Origin: Antennarius striatus
Taxonomy: Eukaryota; Chordata; Actinopteri; Lophiiformes; Antennariidae
Direction: 5' to 3'
Length of the DNA stretch: 64,000 nucleotides
NCBI RefSeq assembly: GCF_040054535.1
Contig: NC_090794.1
Coordinates: forward strand, 5,509,001-5,573,000
In this document: one piece after another, positions 13,101 to 28,100 of the stretch
Numbering within the stretch: position 1 is the stretch's first letter
Layout of the letters: each line of letters starts with the position of its first letter
Notes under the pieces: generated by a model
What the model was told of the DNA's origin: nothing
Seen by the model: the letters and a program-made list of their open reading frames with translations, nothing else
Database searches by the model: none
Program-made: the position numbers and the translations under genes

Positions 13101-16100
13101 TGAGATGACCCTGCTTCTGTAAGGACTCAATGTATTCATTAATCTTGAGTTTAATCTTAAATTCGGCCTCTCCAGAATATAATCCTGTCCTTTATTTGGT
13201 CAGGTTCTCAACTCGCACGCTCTTTCTTTTAATATTTTTCTTTAAATTGCATCATAAATATCCAGTCATCCTAATACTGAATGATTTGGCTAAAGCTGCA
13301 GCTTAGTGGAGTTTAAATGATCAGTAACATTCTGTTCTGCAACTCTACACTAATTTTAACAGGAAGTACTATACTTCAAACATTAGGTGTCATCCTCACC
13401 ACTTTATCTTTGTCGCACTTGAAGTGGATGATGCTGCTCTTCTTCCTGCTTTTATCGGGACAGTCTTGACCACTGGTGTACTGTAGCTTCAGGCTACCTT
13501 TGTCCCACGTAGGACCAGAGTCCACCTGCCCCAGATCCACGTATTCATCTCCAATTTTCAGACAAGATGCGGCACTAGAGGGACACTTCCATGAACCTGA
13601 CATCAACCATCAGCAAAGAGGCAAAATATTAATCAGACACGGGATAAAGAATCAGTTGCAGTTTGATGTTTGACTGAATGAAGAATATCAGAACAAACCT
13701 ACATATAGAACATCAGCATACAAACCTCCTTGTTGCACAAGTGATCTACAGACGTTGATGTAATATTTTCTTTGTGTGTCGTCAGTAGAAGATTCAACCT
13801 CCCAGTTCCGGGAGTCCAGAGCCAATGGGGAGAGGTCATATGAGCGGCCCTGACCATCACTTCAGATGGAAAAGTTAAAGGGAGGGGAAGAAAAAATCAG
13901 GGTCACAGGAGTTCAAGGTCTAAATAGATTTTAGGACAGTGAATATTTCTATAGTATTATATTTATTGTTAATCTATTTTATAAAATCAGAGGCACAAGA
14001 AATAAAAAGAAAAGAAAGAATAGAGAAAAAGCAAAAAGAGATATTTGACACATGGGAGGAAGAGGATGTTACTTGTAGGAGCAGCTACTGGTCTTGACTG
14101 TAATGCAGGCTAGTGCCGTGGGCCAGCTGAAGAGGTAGGTACAATCTGGAGTCTCCTTGATAAACTCTGGCACTCCCTGAAAACATGAATTAACACACAG
14201 ATAATCACCATCCCCACAAAACTGGGAAGCATATTTTACCTAAAGAATCACTGGGTTAACTGTCCTCAGATTGCGACTCAGATGAGAAGATGCAGATGCT
14301 AACACTGCTAGCCTAGCTTGGTTAATCAACTTTGCCATAAGCTCCCTTGTTGAGTAGTTGTGGACCTGCTAGAAATCAGTAAGCATCCGAATCAACTTCA
14401 GCACAACAATGCTACCATTTAAACGGAATTTTAAGTCCATCTGATGTGTTGGTGTAGAAAAGAATCACTGTTTAATCCTTCCAGTGTTTTAACATCCAGA
14501 TCTGCTGTTTTTGAGTGTATATGTGACTCACGGGATGTCTGTCAGGGTGGCAGGAGAAATAGATCTCTGTGGATCTTTGGTGTATCTTATGGCAGGTTTC
14601 ACCACTGGTGTAGTTTAGGATCAGTTGATCTCCCACATAATTCAGAATCTGGTTTGCCAGTCCTGTATGCACATGTGAAAACACACAAAACATAAAAACT
14701 CAAAAATAGAGGAATGTTTTGTTGTTGTTTTTAATACAAAACTATGTAGCTGATTTCGCAGTTCCATACCCCCAATCTTTTGTTTGCTGCCATCCACCTG
14801 GCAGGATGAGACGGCGTCATTGCCGTGGGTGCAGATCTCTCTCTGAAGCCCCTCGCAGACTGCCAGGTGGTAGATGTACTTATCATTCCTGACTTGGTAA
14901 TCTTTTCCCTTCAGAGAGCTGAGGTTGAATTCATAGCCACTCCTGGGGTCACGAACTCTACAGTTATCACCTGAGAAGAAGGGTTCAGGACCATGAGGTG
15001 CATATTCAAGCAATATGTGTGGTCAGAATTAATCTGACATGCTAAGCCTATTCTAGCTTTAACCTTACAATAAATTCATCTACAGTTAATGTTCATACCT
15101 TGAGACTTCCTGACAGGGCAAGCTTCAGATGTCCTCCAGATGAAGACATATTCACATCCATCTTTACGGTCAAACATGGGGGAGCCCTTAAAACCAGCAG
15201 AAATGAAAGAGCTGATACCCATGATTCCACTGGTTAAATTTGGTTTCTCGAAGAAGAAAGGTGGCCAATTGTGGTGGAGTATATGTGCAGCCAGAATGGG
15301 AGCTCTCCTACTCACTGGGTTGTCGTCACACTGTAAGATGATGCGCGTGGAGTAGCGAGACGTGGAATCGCATCGGTCTCCGTTCTGGTAGACGATGCTG
15401 ATGGAGCCGTCTTCCGCCATTTGTGGGCGGGACAGGACATACCCCAGGTTGTATCCCCTTCCATCAATCATACCACAAGCACCCAAAGGACCGACTGGGG
15501 AGATTAGATTGCATTTAATCACAGTCTGACCATCAGGGTGCTTTATTTAGCTATTTTTAATAGCACCATTTTTTAATTTGAGCTTTTGTGCGTTGTCTGT
15601 GTAGGTTCTCAGTTATCCAGGTCATGGTTATCCAAAGCTGTTTAAATCAATCCACTGGACTTAAAGAAAGTTTGGCAGACTGTCTCTGAAGCTCCGGACA
15701 TTTATCGATGCTTTCTTTCTGTTCTTGACTGATTCCAAGATAATTCGTTCAAAGCTACACCGTGAGCTCTGACAAACGCAAACTTTTGTTACATCGTAAA
15801 CTGCCGCAACTTCTCCATCTTCCCCTGAAGTAAAATCCTCTGTTCCAAAATTGAATCAGTCATCATTACACTAAATACCATGATTAGAAGCCTGATTTTC
15901 ACTGACAAGCTCCACCAGCCCTCCCCCGTTGATGAATGTCATTGACGTCTATAGACGTCAATGGCAGCCAGTGAGTTAGTAATGCGTTATCGCAAATTCA
16001 TTAAATAAGGCTGCAGATTTGGATTCTTTTGACAGACTAATCAAATGTTTGTTGGAACTTAAAACCAAACGTGTGTGTGATCATATGTAAAACCCCAGTA

Positions 16101-19100
16101 CATCAGTGTAAACCTCCTTCCATACACATCAGTCCCACTGACCTGGGCAGTCGTTCAGAGGGGGAAGAGGTTTGCAGATGTTGATATAAAAGCTGCGTGA
16201 CTTGACATCATCAGTATCTATGGCGATCCAGGGACTGTCGTCCACATTCCGTATCAGGTGCCTCAGGTCATACTCATTACCATGATCATCTACCAGTGAA
16301 AACAGAGGATGTCAAACACACAACACAAAGGAGAAGTCAATAAGGGTCAAATAACTTCCCTACTACAGACATTTTGTTTCTATGTATGTTTTTTTTACAG
16401 AGCTGTTGTCAGTTCAGCAGGAAACATGTGTGTGCGTATGTGTGTCTCTACCAATGATCTGGCAGTCAACTGGAGCAGGAATGCATGCCAGTGCAGTGGA
16501 GAACTCAAAGAGGACATCATGGATCACGTGATGAGTAGACACAGTGCTCAAGTCCTCTCGCATTAGTTTTAGCGAGCCGGGATGAGAGTTCTGATCACAC
16601 ACAAAGTTAATGGTGAAGGTGTCCCGGGTGGCTGTAGAGGGCAAAGTCCAAGTAAAGATAGGCTATTAAATGCCAAGTCACGATGCATCACAGGCAATCT
16701 AACATAACACTTTGTGAGAAGTATTTTAGTATCATCAGTGGTACCTGTGGGATTGTCCAGGGGGCCCTTATAGGTAAGTTTGAACAGGCCATCAGTGGAG
16801 TACTGGAGGGTCTTCTCCACCCCTACTTGGCTCACAGGATGCCCGCTTTCTAGCTCACAACCAGCCATGCCTTCTCCACATTCTGTCACATTTGAGCAAA
16901 TATTCACCTGCAGGGTGGCGAGCAGATGGAATTATGCTTTGACTGAAATCTTAAAAGTGACTGATTAATCATAGCAAACAAGAACTAGAAAGTCAACTTT
17001 AAACGACTTTAACTCATTCAAGTAAGTTTTCAAGGACATAAATAATGTTGTAAAATGCTTAAAATGTCTTTCCTACCAGGAATTCTTTTCCATTTCCACT
17101 TGTCTTGTAACCCGTCGGAGTGGCCAAAGGCTGGAGATTGAACTCGAACCCAGTGTCGGGGTCCACCACAGCACAGCTCTGAGACACAAAGACTACATCA
17201 GAGCCATATATGCTTTCTGGCTTTAATTCTTAGTAAATATACTAGTATCATAATTCAAAACATTTAATGGGAAGAGAATGCGTCGGAAAACAGGTGAACT
17301 CACATCATTCTTGGTGGTGGTGATGGCACAAGCCGCCTTCGTCTCCCACCTGAAGTTAGCAGTGCAGTTCTGGTACAACAGGAACTCTGGGCTCGTAGAC
17401 TTCACAACAGATTCAGAAACAGAGTGATTAAACAGTCAGCGCCCACCTGTGCTACGCTCGGCTGAACGCCACACTCACCTGATATCCCCTGGAGCAGACC
17501 AGGTGGATGCGTGTCGTGTAGGAGAGCTTTTGGCCGTCTGAGGTGCATTCAGAGCCCTCTGTGAACTCCAGCAGCAGTCGGTCACGGCCCTCAATGATTG
17601 GTCCTCCCTTTGATACCCCCATATTACCGACTGACACAACCTCCTTTGTGGTACCCTGAAAATCGAGGGTAAGAAACAATTTGTACTGAATGAGACCGCT
17701 CAGAGCCATGTCACGTTCAACGCCAACGGTTTGGAGGAGCTTTTAAATTTTGTTTCTCGCATTGCTTCGACAGTCATTACACACCTGTTCATTTATGTAC
17801 TTCATCTGGCAGACGGAGGCGTGTGGATCACAACCTGGCACTGCATTGATGGGTCGACATACGTTGATGTAGTACTTCTTTAGATCTGAGGTGGTGGACA
17901 AATCCATAGCCAGCCAGTTGCCACTGGAGGTGGAGCGTGACAAGCTGGAGGCAAAACAAGGGAAATAAGCAGATGAAGAGGAAGTAGTATACTGTAGCAT
18001 CCTGATTGCTCGATAAAAGAACAAAATGGGCTAACATCTTAGCCATCTTTCACCTGGACAGGTCGTACTGGTCAAGAGTGATGGGATCCGTCACCAAGCA
18101 CTCATGAGGCCTTTCAGGACATGCATAGGATGTATACCAGCGGAAGTTATACGTATAGTTGTCCTCAGTCTGGATTCAGAGAATGAAAACAAAGTCACAA
18201 ACAAACATTCTGACATAAAAAAACCCTTAATGCTATATGTTGACATGATTTAAACAATGCTAGAGAGAGAACACCACAGCTTTACCTGGAATTCAGGTGT
18301 TCCAGCACCAACTTCTGGGTCACAGAGGAACGAGATGAGTGTGGATCTGAGTGTGTGCTGTTTATTGTTGTACTGGGAGCCTTTGCTGTAGGTCAGCTGG
18401 ATTAAGCCATCGTAGTATGACAGTTGGGAGTTTGCTTCTCCGAGACTCCAAGAGCTTAAATATTCACATAATGCAGTTATAATATAATAATTCCTATAAT
18501 AATAATTTTTTTTTTATTATAATAAATACATGTTAATGTAAGGTGACGCTCACAAAGTCACAAAGTCTCATCATTTTGTTAATATTCAAAGGATTCCCTC
18601 TGGTCACGGATTCAACCATGTTACATTAACTTTGTTCTATATCTGGATGTGTGCTGCTCATTTTACACGGCTCGTTCTTACCTTTGTCCAACCTGACAAG
18701 CTCCAGCTTTCTCAGGACAAGTAGAAGCTTTGACAGGACCACAGACATTGATGTAATAGTCATAGACGCCACTGGTCAGCTTGTAGTAGCCACCATCAGG
18801 TTTGGATAATGGTAACAAATCAAAAGACAAATCTGAGGAGAGGACAGAGGACTCATCAGTCTTTGCTCTGGTGAGACAAAGGCACAAGTATATGTCATTA
18901 AGCAACCGGTAGATAGCAGCAGAAGCAGCCTTTTTGATGATTCTTTTGCTCGCCCACTCATGTGTAACACAAACCTATAGTGGGTGAAGTAGCTGGACCT
19001 CCCCACAAGGTGGCAGAGTTTACTGATGCTCTAATACAATTGGAATGAATTCAATGAAATTTCAATTGGCTTCATTTTTCATGTTGAAACAAACGTTTAG

Positions 19101-22100
19101 GGAATTTCAGATTCGTAAGGTCAGTATTTAAGGTCACAACATCAGGTATACTTGACCTTTTGGACCCCGCAAAGTCCTACCTGGATACCCTGTGTGGTTT
19201 ATGAGCTTTTCACAGAAAGATTGAAAATGAAAATAAGGATTAACACCAAATTGTGGTTGTGTACCATTGAGGTTTTCAAAAATTAAATAGGGCTAGGCTT
19301 GGGTTAAAAGATTTCTTATTTAACACTAAACATTGTTGTTTCTTTCATGTTGTGTGGTTTACTTTCTTGTATGAAACAACAATCTGTCTGAAAGCCTGTC
19401 AGTTAAACTGTGTTTGTACCGTACCAGCCTGAGCATCCTCCACCTTGCAGTTATTTCCTTGTGTCTTTGAGAGGACGCAGGCAGCAGCTGTATACCACTC
19501 CAACTCAAAGACACATCCATCATTTGAAATTCTACGAAGGATAGGAGCGCTTTCCAGATCTCCTGCAGAAGACACAGGAAGGGATGCAGCAACGTCACAA
19601 CCAAACAAGAGTGGGATAGAAAAGCATAAGAGACTAAAGAGAAACATATTTACTGACCTGGTTTGCATTTGAGGGTCAGGATAGTTTGGAACCCTGTCTT
19701 CTTTTTGGCACAAAAACTTCCCTCCGTATACGTCAGTCTGATGTCGTTTCCTATTTTTGTCTTTTGGGGAGATGACAAGAAGCTGCCCAGACTCATGGAT
19801 TTATTATTCTTATCTGAAGCACAGAGACATGTTAATTTATAAACTGACCATGTTCTGCAATAAAGGTCTCCAAATCTCTCTCAATGTAAAGATATTGATC
19901 TTTAATGTGTTTTTAACAGCTGACCCAACACACTGAGATCACCGGATAATTGGGGTAAAAAGATGTGAATTAGTTTTATTCTTACCCACGGCGCAGATGG
20001 AGGCATTTGATGGGCAACCAGCAGCCCCACCAGATGGAATGACTTTGTGACAGACATTCAGGTAGAAGCGATAGTCTGACTTTGGAGACTGAGCATCCAC
20101 CGCCTCCCAGTTCCCACTGAAATCTGACCCTGAAGCAAAGCCAGGAGAGGTATTTCAGTAAAAATGTTTTGCATCCATCAGCAGAAAAAGGTGCTTTATT
20201 GAGTTACCAAGGCTATGACCAAATCCACTCTCTAGCACAGAGGTTATTTTTACATTATTGGCACTGTTCGATATTCTAATCCCATTTGATTTTGTAATGA
20301 GAAGAAACCTCAATGCTACAAAATAAGTTAGGGAATGAGAAAGACAAACTCACCAGAAAATCTTGTGAGGGGTGAAAGGTCATAGTGTTTGTTTTCATCT
20401 CTGACTCGACACAGCAGATCCTCCTTCTCCTTGACGCAGGCGAAGGCTGTGTCCCAGTTAAAGTAATACGTACAGTCTGTCTCCCCAGCAAAAACCGGAG
20501 AACCCCGCCCACCATTGGCTGCAGAAAATTAAATAAGTAATTAATTAAGAAATGAAGCTGAAATTCTAACATGAATCCATGTGTCTAATAAATGAAGAAT
20601 AAACATATCATTCCTTTTGATCTACCGTTTAATAATTATAAAAACAAATAAAGCAAAAAGGTTAAATAAATCATTTCCGTGAGATAATCCTGATTTATTC
20701 AAGAAATTATTTGTCATTTACAGACTAATTGTCACATAATGCTTGAGGGAAGAAAATCTATGTCTTGCTATCTGTGAAACATTTCATTCTACCATTAGGT
20801 GGCGACAGCATGGTAACAAAAGCTAAGAACAACAGAAAAGTCTCCGTCTTACCTGCAGTTTTGTTGCATGCAAACTTAATGATAGTCATTCTCTGGAAGC
20901 CGCTGGAGCATTTGGTGCCATCAGGGTAGATCAGCATCAGATCTCCGTCTGAATATCTAAACACAAGGGTGGAGAGGAACGAGGTTGATTGTTAAAAACA
21001 AGTGATATTTTATCATTTGTTTTTTAACTTACTTTAACTTTTGTTAAGTTAAGACGAGTTAATTTAGGGCAAAAACTTGCCCTAAAGGGTAAAAATTTGC
21101 CCTCAACTAAGTGTGACAGGGAGGTTGATTCTGTAAGAAATAGAGTGGCACTTTAAACCTTAAGTGATGCATTGTGTAAAGTTTGCGCCATTTCTTCCAC
21201 ATTCAGCTTGGCAGTTGTAACTTCCTTCACACATTACCGTAGAGTCTGGTTTTGATATCTTCCGGCCACTTTCTTCACGTCTCCAGACTTCTTCACTTGA
21301 CAGGATGATATAAAGGCATCCTGTCCACATTCGTTGGTGGGTACTTGTCCACACACATTCAGATAGTAGTTGTAGCTCTCCTCCCCATCACTGGGTCCAG
21401 AATGTGCATAGTACGGACTATCTGTAGCTACACACACCACACACACACACAACAGCATTTGAAGGTTTAAGCTGGATAACTTTGCACCAGGTGGTTTGCT
21501 TATTGTACAGACCATGAAGTACTTACAGCTCAAGGTGAGAGGTGTCAGGTCTATGGACAAGTCATGCTGTTCGCTGGTCACCTTGCAGGTGTGGCTCTCC
21601 AGGTAGTCTCTGTGACACGCGTATTCTGTTACCCAGCTGAGCTCGTAACGACAGTTTGCTTCCGCTGTCATTTTCGGAGGGCTGCCCTGTGACAAATCCA
21701 AATGATACTTTCAGAAAAGCTTCTCACAATTAATGATTATGTGTATACATATATAAAACATACTAGACGTCTGCTTGATGGACAAATTAAAGTTATGGTG
21801 ACTGCAGGATTGTGTCCATTGCAGAAGTCCGGAGGACTTGAATCGGAGCTGACTTCATAGTGTAACTTAAGTCTGGAGAAAAGACAGGAAATGAGTCACT
21901 AGTTAAATTTTTTTATTTAAAACATGCCACATCTTCAGCTTAAGTTTATTATTTAGATACATTAAATGGAATCATTCTGTCCAAGAGGGATGGACAGCAT
22001 ATTCTGGATAAGGGTGGACAATCTGAAAACTATTCCAGTACATTTGAAAATAGAATTTCTGATGGAAGGCAAGGGTCTTCCATGTCAGATACCTGTCGCT

Positions 22101-25100
22101 GGACAGTAGCTCTAGCCCTTTAGTGGGTGAACCCATGTTGTACGACCCCTGAGTGGTGACGAGACAGGCTGCAGAGCCTTCTGGACAGGATTTGTCTGGA
22201 ATATCTGAAAGAAATTGTGGCATGATGAGAATAATGCAAGTATTTTTTGGGGGTCTAGTCTAGAAAAACTGCTTTGCAAGCACACAACAAGAGACTCAAG
22301 AAGAGCGAAGAACATCAGGCAGATTGTGTGTTTTAAATGTCAACACACTAACATCACCAGAGCAGAAAACTCCAGTGAGATCAGACAAGGCTGTACAACC
22401 AACACACATTAGAGCAGAATGTTTATTCTTTTTATGTGACTGTTTAGCGCCGTGGACAGCGACAGCACTGTCCAGCATTGGAGACACCACGATAAAACCT
22501 TTCCCTTCTTTTCAGAATGTGACTTGACTTTTGATGTAAGTAGACAAATCCATCTTATCAGCACGACATTGGGTATTCTCTCCACCCCCCTCTAGTACTC
22601 ACTGAGACTTCGGCAGATGTTGATGTAGAAGTCGATGCTGTCGTCGCCATCATCCACCAGATAGCCATTACTCACTTTGATAAGAGGGTTGAGGTCGTGC
22701 TTCTTACCATCTGAGTCAAACACGTAGCAGGGTACCTGAACACAGTTTATGCTCAATTACCCATGTGCTTTTTAACTGCATTCATAGATTAAAGTAGGGC
22801 TTTATGCTTCATCATTTATGGACGATGGCGGACATAAATACATAACAATAACACAATCTTCTGCTGTCTTCGTTTTACCTTGCTAAAAATCTGATTGATT
22901 TTACCCATTTGTTAATTTATTCCATGCTAATGTCAAACCAGCAGCCTCACTATGACAACATGAGGCACATCCTCCACTTTGATTAACACATGCATTCAAC
23001 TCAGTGAAGGCTTTCATGGGTGGGTGTTAGGGTGAGGATTAGGGTTTTCATTTCCTCTTACAACGCCTCTGTCTCATTGTTTCAGACATATATCACACCT
23101 TAACTCCCCTGGTGGAGTCTTTTTTGTCATAAGCTATAAAATGTCTCATCCACCCATCAGATGTTCCACCTCATACCTCTTTGTGTGGCTTGAATTTATT
23201 ATTCTCGCAGGCGGTGTAGGTCCTCCACTCAAAGTAATGCACACACTGAGACACAGCCACAAACTCAGGCGTCCCCTGAAGAACAAGGACAGGAAACAGA
23301 GTTAGATGGTTAGCTCATGTTGATAGAGACATAACGGTTCTGCCTGGTGAGCACTCTGCTTTGAACTGATATAGAAGATAATTTAACCAGTAGATGAATT
23401 AGGGAATGTTGGGCATATGAGATACTGAATGTTTCTGTCCCACATTAACTGTAAGAGAGTCTGATGGCTCAACGCTTGCTCCAGATCTCTCCAGAATTGT
23501 TGGGGTGTGTTATTCATTCCTGCACTTCATCTCCATGTTACTAACTGTTCCGTGGACTCAAACCAGCAGCTTTCCCTTTCCGTCGGTCTAAGGCTCATTC
23601 CTTAACCTTGTTCAGCGATTCTGAGAGTTGTGTGAGAGCATTTGGCTTTTCTGGTTGTGAAAGAATGAGAAGATTCATGTAAATTTCGAGGCTAACAAGT
23701 ATTAAGTCGATTTTATGCTGCTCAATGGATGACGGCTAGAATGTTCCAATAAAAGCAGTGAGGCACCAGCAAAGACATGAATTTAAAGAACAAAGTACAA
23801 ATTTTACTCAATGAAAAACCAATAATTTGTTAATTTTTGAATGTGAAAATGTCTGCATACACAATTTTCAAAAATAAACTGTCAGCATTAAAAAAATTGT
23901 CCTCTTACTAACTCTCTGCATTGGTTCAGCTTTGACTTCTTTATGAAGACATTTTGAAACATTTCCTAACAGCTACCTTTATTTTTGTCACACCAGAGAT
24001 CGTTCCCTGTTGAAAGCGGTCTGACTTCACAGGAAGTTGCACTCATTAATGTCAGACCCTTGATAACACAGACACACCAATGACTCAGTTGACTGTGGCT
24101 GTCCTATAATCGCTCCTTTTCAGTCTCACTTCCTTTCTTTGCACATAATCTCTGACACGCATCAACTAAACTAGATCAAACCAATCCAGTTTGTTGTGTT
24201 AGCAACTAAAATATTAACCCGTTAATCCAGTTTGTCTCAAACAACATCGGTGCCAAGAAGAGTCAAAGCAAACAACTGTTGACAAAAACATGATTAGAAG
24301 TAATGAATACCAAATATTATTTACTTCACTTCAAATTAATGTTAGGCTTAGGGTAGTTACAGCACTGAGGAAACTGATCCCACTCAGATTTATCTGCATG
24401 TTGGGATCATAACAGCCTTCACAGTCACACAACGGCCTCTGACCTTGAGGCTACCATTGCTCCTTATTTATTAGATGACAAACGACTACGAAAAAAAGCA
24501 GAAATAGATCTTTATAAGTCAAGTTCTTGTGTGTTCTAGTCCTACCATGGTTTTCCCACACTGGAAGCTGATGCTGCTTTGAATGTTGTTGCTGCTTCCT
24601 GGACATTTTTGCGTGTTGTTGAAATCCAGTACCTTGTTGGAAAGCCTCTGCAGAGAGAGGTCACCTGCAGCAGAAATTAAAAGACATTACCATGTTGTTC
24701 ATAGCCTTTATCTTTACCAGATGTGCAGGATCTGGCTCCTTTAAACATGTTGATGATAACAACTACAACTGAAGATATGAGGTGCAAAACAGAGAAAACA
24801 GATGTAAAACCCTTTTCTCTTTTATGCTCCCCCAGTCACGTATTGTATTAGTGTCATTTTATATGTATATTTATAGCATTATAGAGGAACACGAATCAAG
24901 CACACACGGCAGTTCTCACACTGGGATTCTGTTACTAGAGCAGACAGACTGGTAGAAAAATGTCTTAACCTGCCAGCCTCTCCTGACCCACTGCTCTGTA
25001 AACACAAGATAAACCTCTGTGCCAACAATGACACAGCCCAGCTGTCAGCACAGCCTTCACCAACCATGTGAACAGAAGCAGAGAGTAGTGGGACAGGAAC

Positions 25101-28100
25101 ATTTAAAAGTGGGCAAGTTAAATAAACCCACAGTGGTTAAACCACATGATACACTCTGTGTGTGTGTCTGTAAATGTGTTACCACATTAAAGTCGAATCT
25201 GATTAGCTTAGATGAGTCTGTTTCCTTCTCCCTGGAGATCCCAGCACGAGTGTATTTCAGATCTTTAATGAATCTTCTGATCTCATAGTAGCGAAAGAAC
25301 TTGTTTATGATGCGTGTGTGTGTACTCGACTATCTCTAATTGTAGAGCTGTTATCACAAAGGAACCATAAAGGAATGTTTCTGAACAATACCCTGACCTA
25401 CTAACATGAAAAATTACGGACCTGTTGCTCTACTTCAAGTCAAGTCAATGCCCTGACCATTGGACATTTTAATTAGATAAAGATAATTTATTTCAATCAG
25501 GTTTTCTGATTCTCGCGGACGTGTAATCCTGCACCAGTTAAAGTCCATTAGTAAACATAAAGATGTATTATCATCAAAATATAATTCAATAGTTGCAATA
25601 AAAAACTACAATGTAAAATATCAGACCCATACTCAAAGTATGGGTTTGAGAGAAGGAGGGGTTGAGGACAGAAGCATTAGATTTGTGTCTATCTTTGCTC
25701 AAGGGCGATTATGATCTGTGTTCTTAGGTCATGTGATGAGTCAGCCTTGTCATTTAAACTGTATATCATGTGACCAAACTTATTCTTGTTTACCACCACC
25801 ACTGTTCCATATTTGACCTGTCAGTTGCAAAATTGCTTGAGGGCATCTTGACAAAACATTATCCCTCCAAACTACAAGAGTCTGCTGTCTCTCGAGTCCA
25901 AAGCAACTCAATCATCCTAAGAAACCTGAGAAAGTCTCTGGTTGAGGGCTTCCAAACACCATTTTACACAAGAGGAAGTTCTTGACCTCAGATTGCAGGA
26001 CAAGTGTGAGGCTAAAATATCTGTCTGTCTGTATGCTTCAAAAAAGCCATGAGCAAGAATCAAAGTCATTAATAGGAAGTGACCCCAGTGGCTTTTGACC
26101 GCAGGAAATTTTTCAATTTCATGTTTAAAACTGTAAGTAAATATGTTTTCAGAAACCGTAGAGTTTTTCCTCACACATCTTAAACTGCACCACCAATGTG
26201 TTGTGTGTGTGAAAGAACCACAGGTTCATCATTATGACCCTGTGCTGTTCAGTCCAAAACAAAGACTGACCTGATTACATTCAGATACTGTGGGTCTCTG
26301 GTCGTTACAGCATTAGACTCAATATAACAACAAAAACAAAGCAAAATTAAGGCGTGGATAATCTGCACTGAGTATGTGATGTTGAGATTTGGAAATGTTG
26401 AACAAACATCAGTTAATTGTGAAGTCAATAAATTAGGGCAAAGCCCATCTTGCTGATGGGTTCAGTAATTATTATAAATATCAGGAAACTATTCACCAGT
26501 CATTAAATACTTACAAGATATTTTAAAAATTTAAATTGAGAATTGGTTAAGGAGGCCCGTCTTGCTGTTGAGTTACTTAAATAAATATCAGGAAACTATT
26601 TACTAGGTATTAAATATTTATGACATACTTAATGCATTTAATTTGTGAATCAATTAATACAACATGCAACTGATGGTCTTCCATCAGTTAACTGATTTGC
26701 AAATCAAATTTAGATTTGGTCCTTTCTAGTGAAAAAGCAGAAAAGACAAACATGGTTCTCTGGTTCATGGTTTCTCTGTTAAAATACACTAACATGCAAG
26801 TTAGTGTTGAAACTCAAGACTCTAAACAGTCTACAGCACTGCTGTGAAAGAGCCATGAAATGTGCTACTGTGTGGTTGTCATAAGACACACTAGTCAAAG
26901 AGCAGCAGCAGCACTTAAGCTTCATTAAAGAACAACAAACCAATCAGAACAATAACCTGGAGCCACATGAGGACACAAAAGATATGGTGGACTCTTGCCA
27001 CATTATTCATACATCTTGTATAACAACACCACACCAGACCAAAGACGAATGCACAAATTATTTTTTTTCTTCTGTTTTTGGCTTCATACCATTGTCATAT
27101 CTGCCTTTAAAAATTGACAGATGGTCATGATGACACCTCACCTGACTGCTAAAAGATATATTATGTTAACTGCTGATCCTACGATACAATCCAGTGCACT
27201 CCAGTAGACTTTACTCACCGACGGACTGGCTTGTGTTGGTGGTGAGGTTCTTGGCACAGACAGCAGTATCTACTCCACAGCTGGTTGGTGGTGAGGACTC
27301 GCAGAGCTTTAGTGTGTAGCTCACCTTATGATCTAGGTCTATGGCCTCCCATTTATAACTAGAATGCAAGGAATATGTCAAAATTCAGAAAACAAAATCA
27401 ATGTTTAGTCTTTTTCATTCACACTACCCTTTACATCAGACACCTTAATACAGCACATGTTCAGTACAGACAGTTTGCTTACATAGATGTGCATTATCCA
27501 TATATGAAATGCGAAAAGAATAAAGCTTAAGAAAGTCTGTGAGTTATAGCTTTTCATTACTTGCTTCAGGTGCCATGAAGTTAAAAGCGAGCCTGAGCTC
27601 ACGGTCACAGTAACCCGGTTATCTTGTCTTGCCTTATGGTTGTGTCAATATTTGAACAACTGTTTCATGAGTGTTAACGAGAGCAGGGCTATCAACAACA
27701 GTCATCACTCACTCGACCTACAACACACACATTGTTCCCTCTTGTGAAGCTGTTTTCTGGGTAGAATTGTCTACCGGTTGTCATTTTCCGAAACGCGTCA
27801 TTTGACGATGCTAACATTTAGCGCTGGCGCTAACGTTGACGTTACATGGCAGTTTTTCATGTAACGTTTTCATATATGGTAAGCTAGGCTATACTTTAGC
27901 TAGCCATAAACAAAACTAGCTTTAGCTGTCAAGTCCGTGGGCTTTAGCTCCTAGGAAGGAAGCTCAGTCAAGTAAGTTAGCTAGCTAGCTTGTTGATTAA
28001 AACTTATGTTTTTTAAGCATGTTTTTTTCAATAAGACTATTTGTAGCAATATGTTGATATGTCTAGCTAAATGTGTTGGTTCTTAGGTGACTGTAATAGT

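Noticed and set aside
20276-20572. 98-codon frame over IGF2R exon 11
   Set aside because: It is the wrong frame of a real exon; the correct frame joins in phase to exons 10 and 12.
21063-21086. Short hairpin (10-bp arms, TTTAGGGCAA) in IGF2R intron 9
   Set aside because: Small and in an AT-rich intron; too weak to assign a role.
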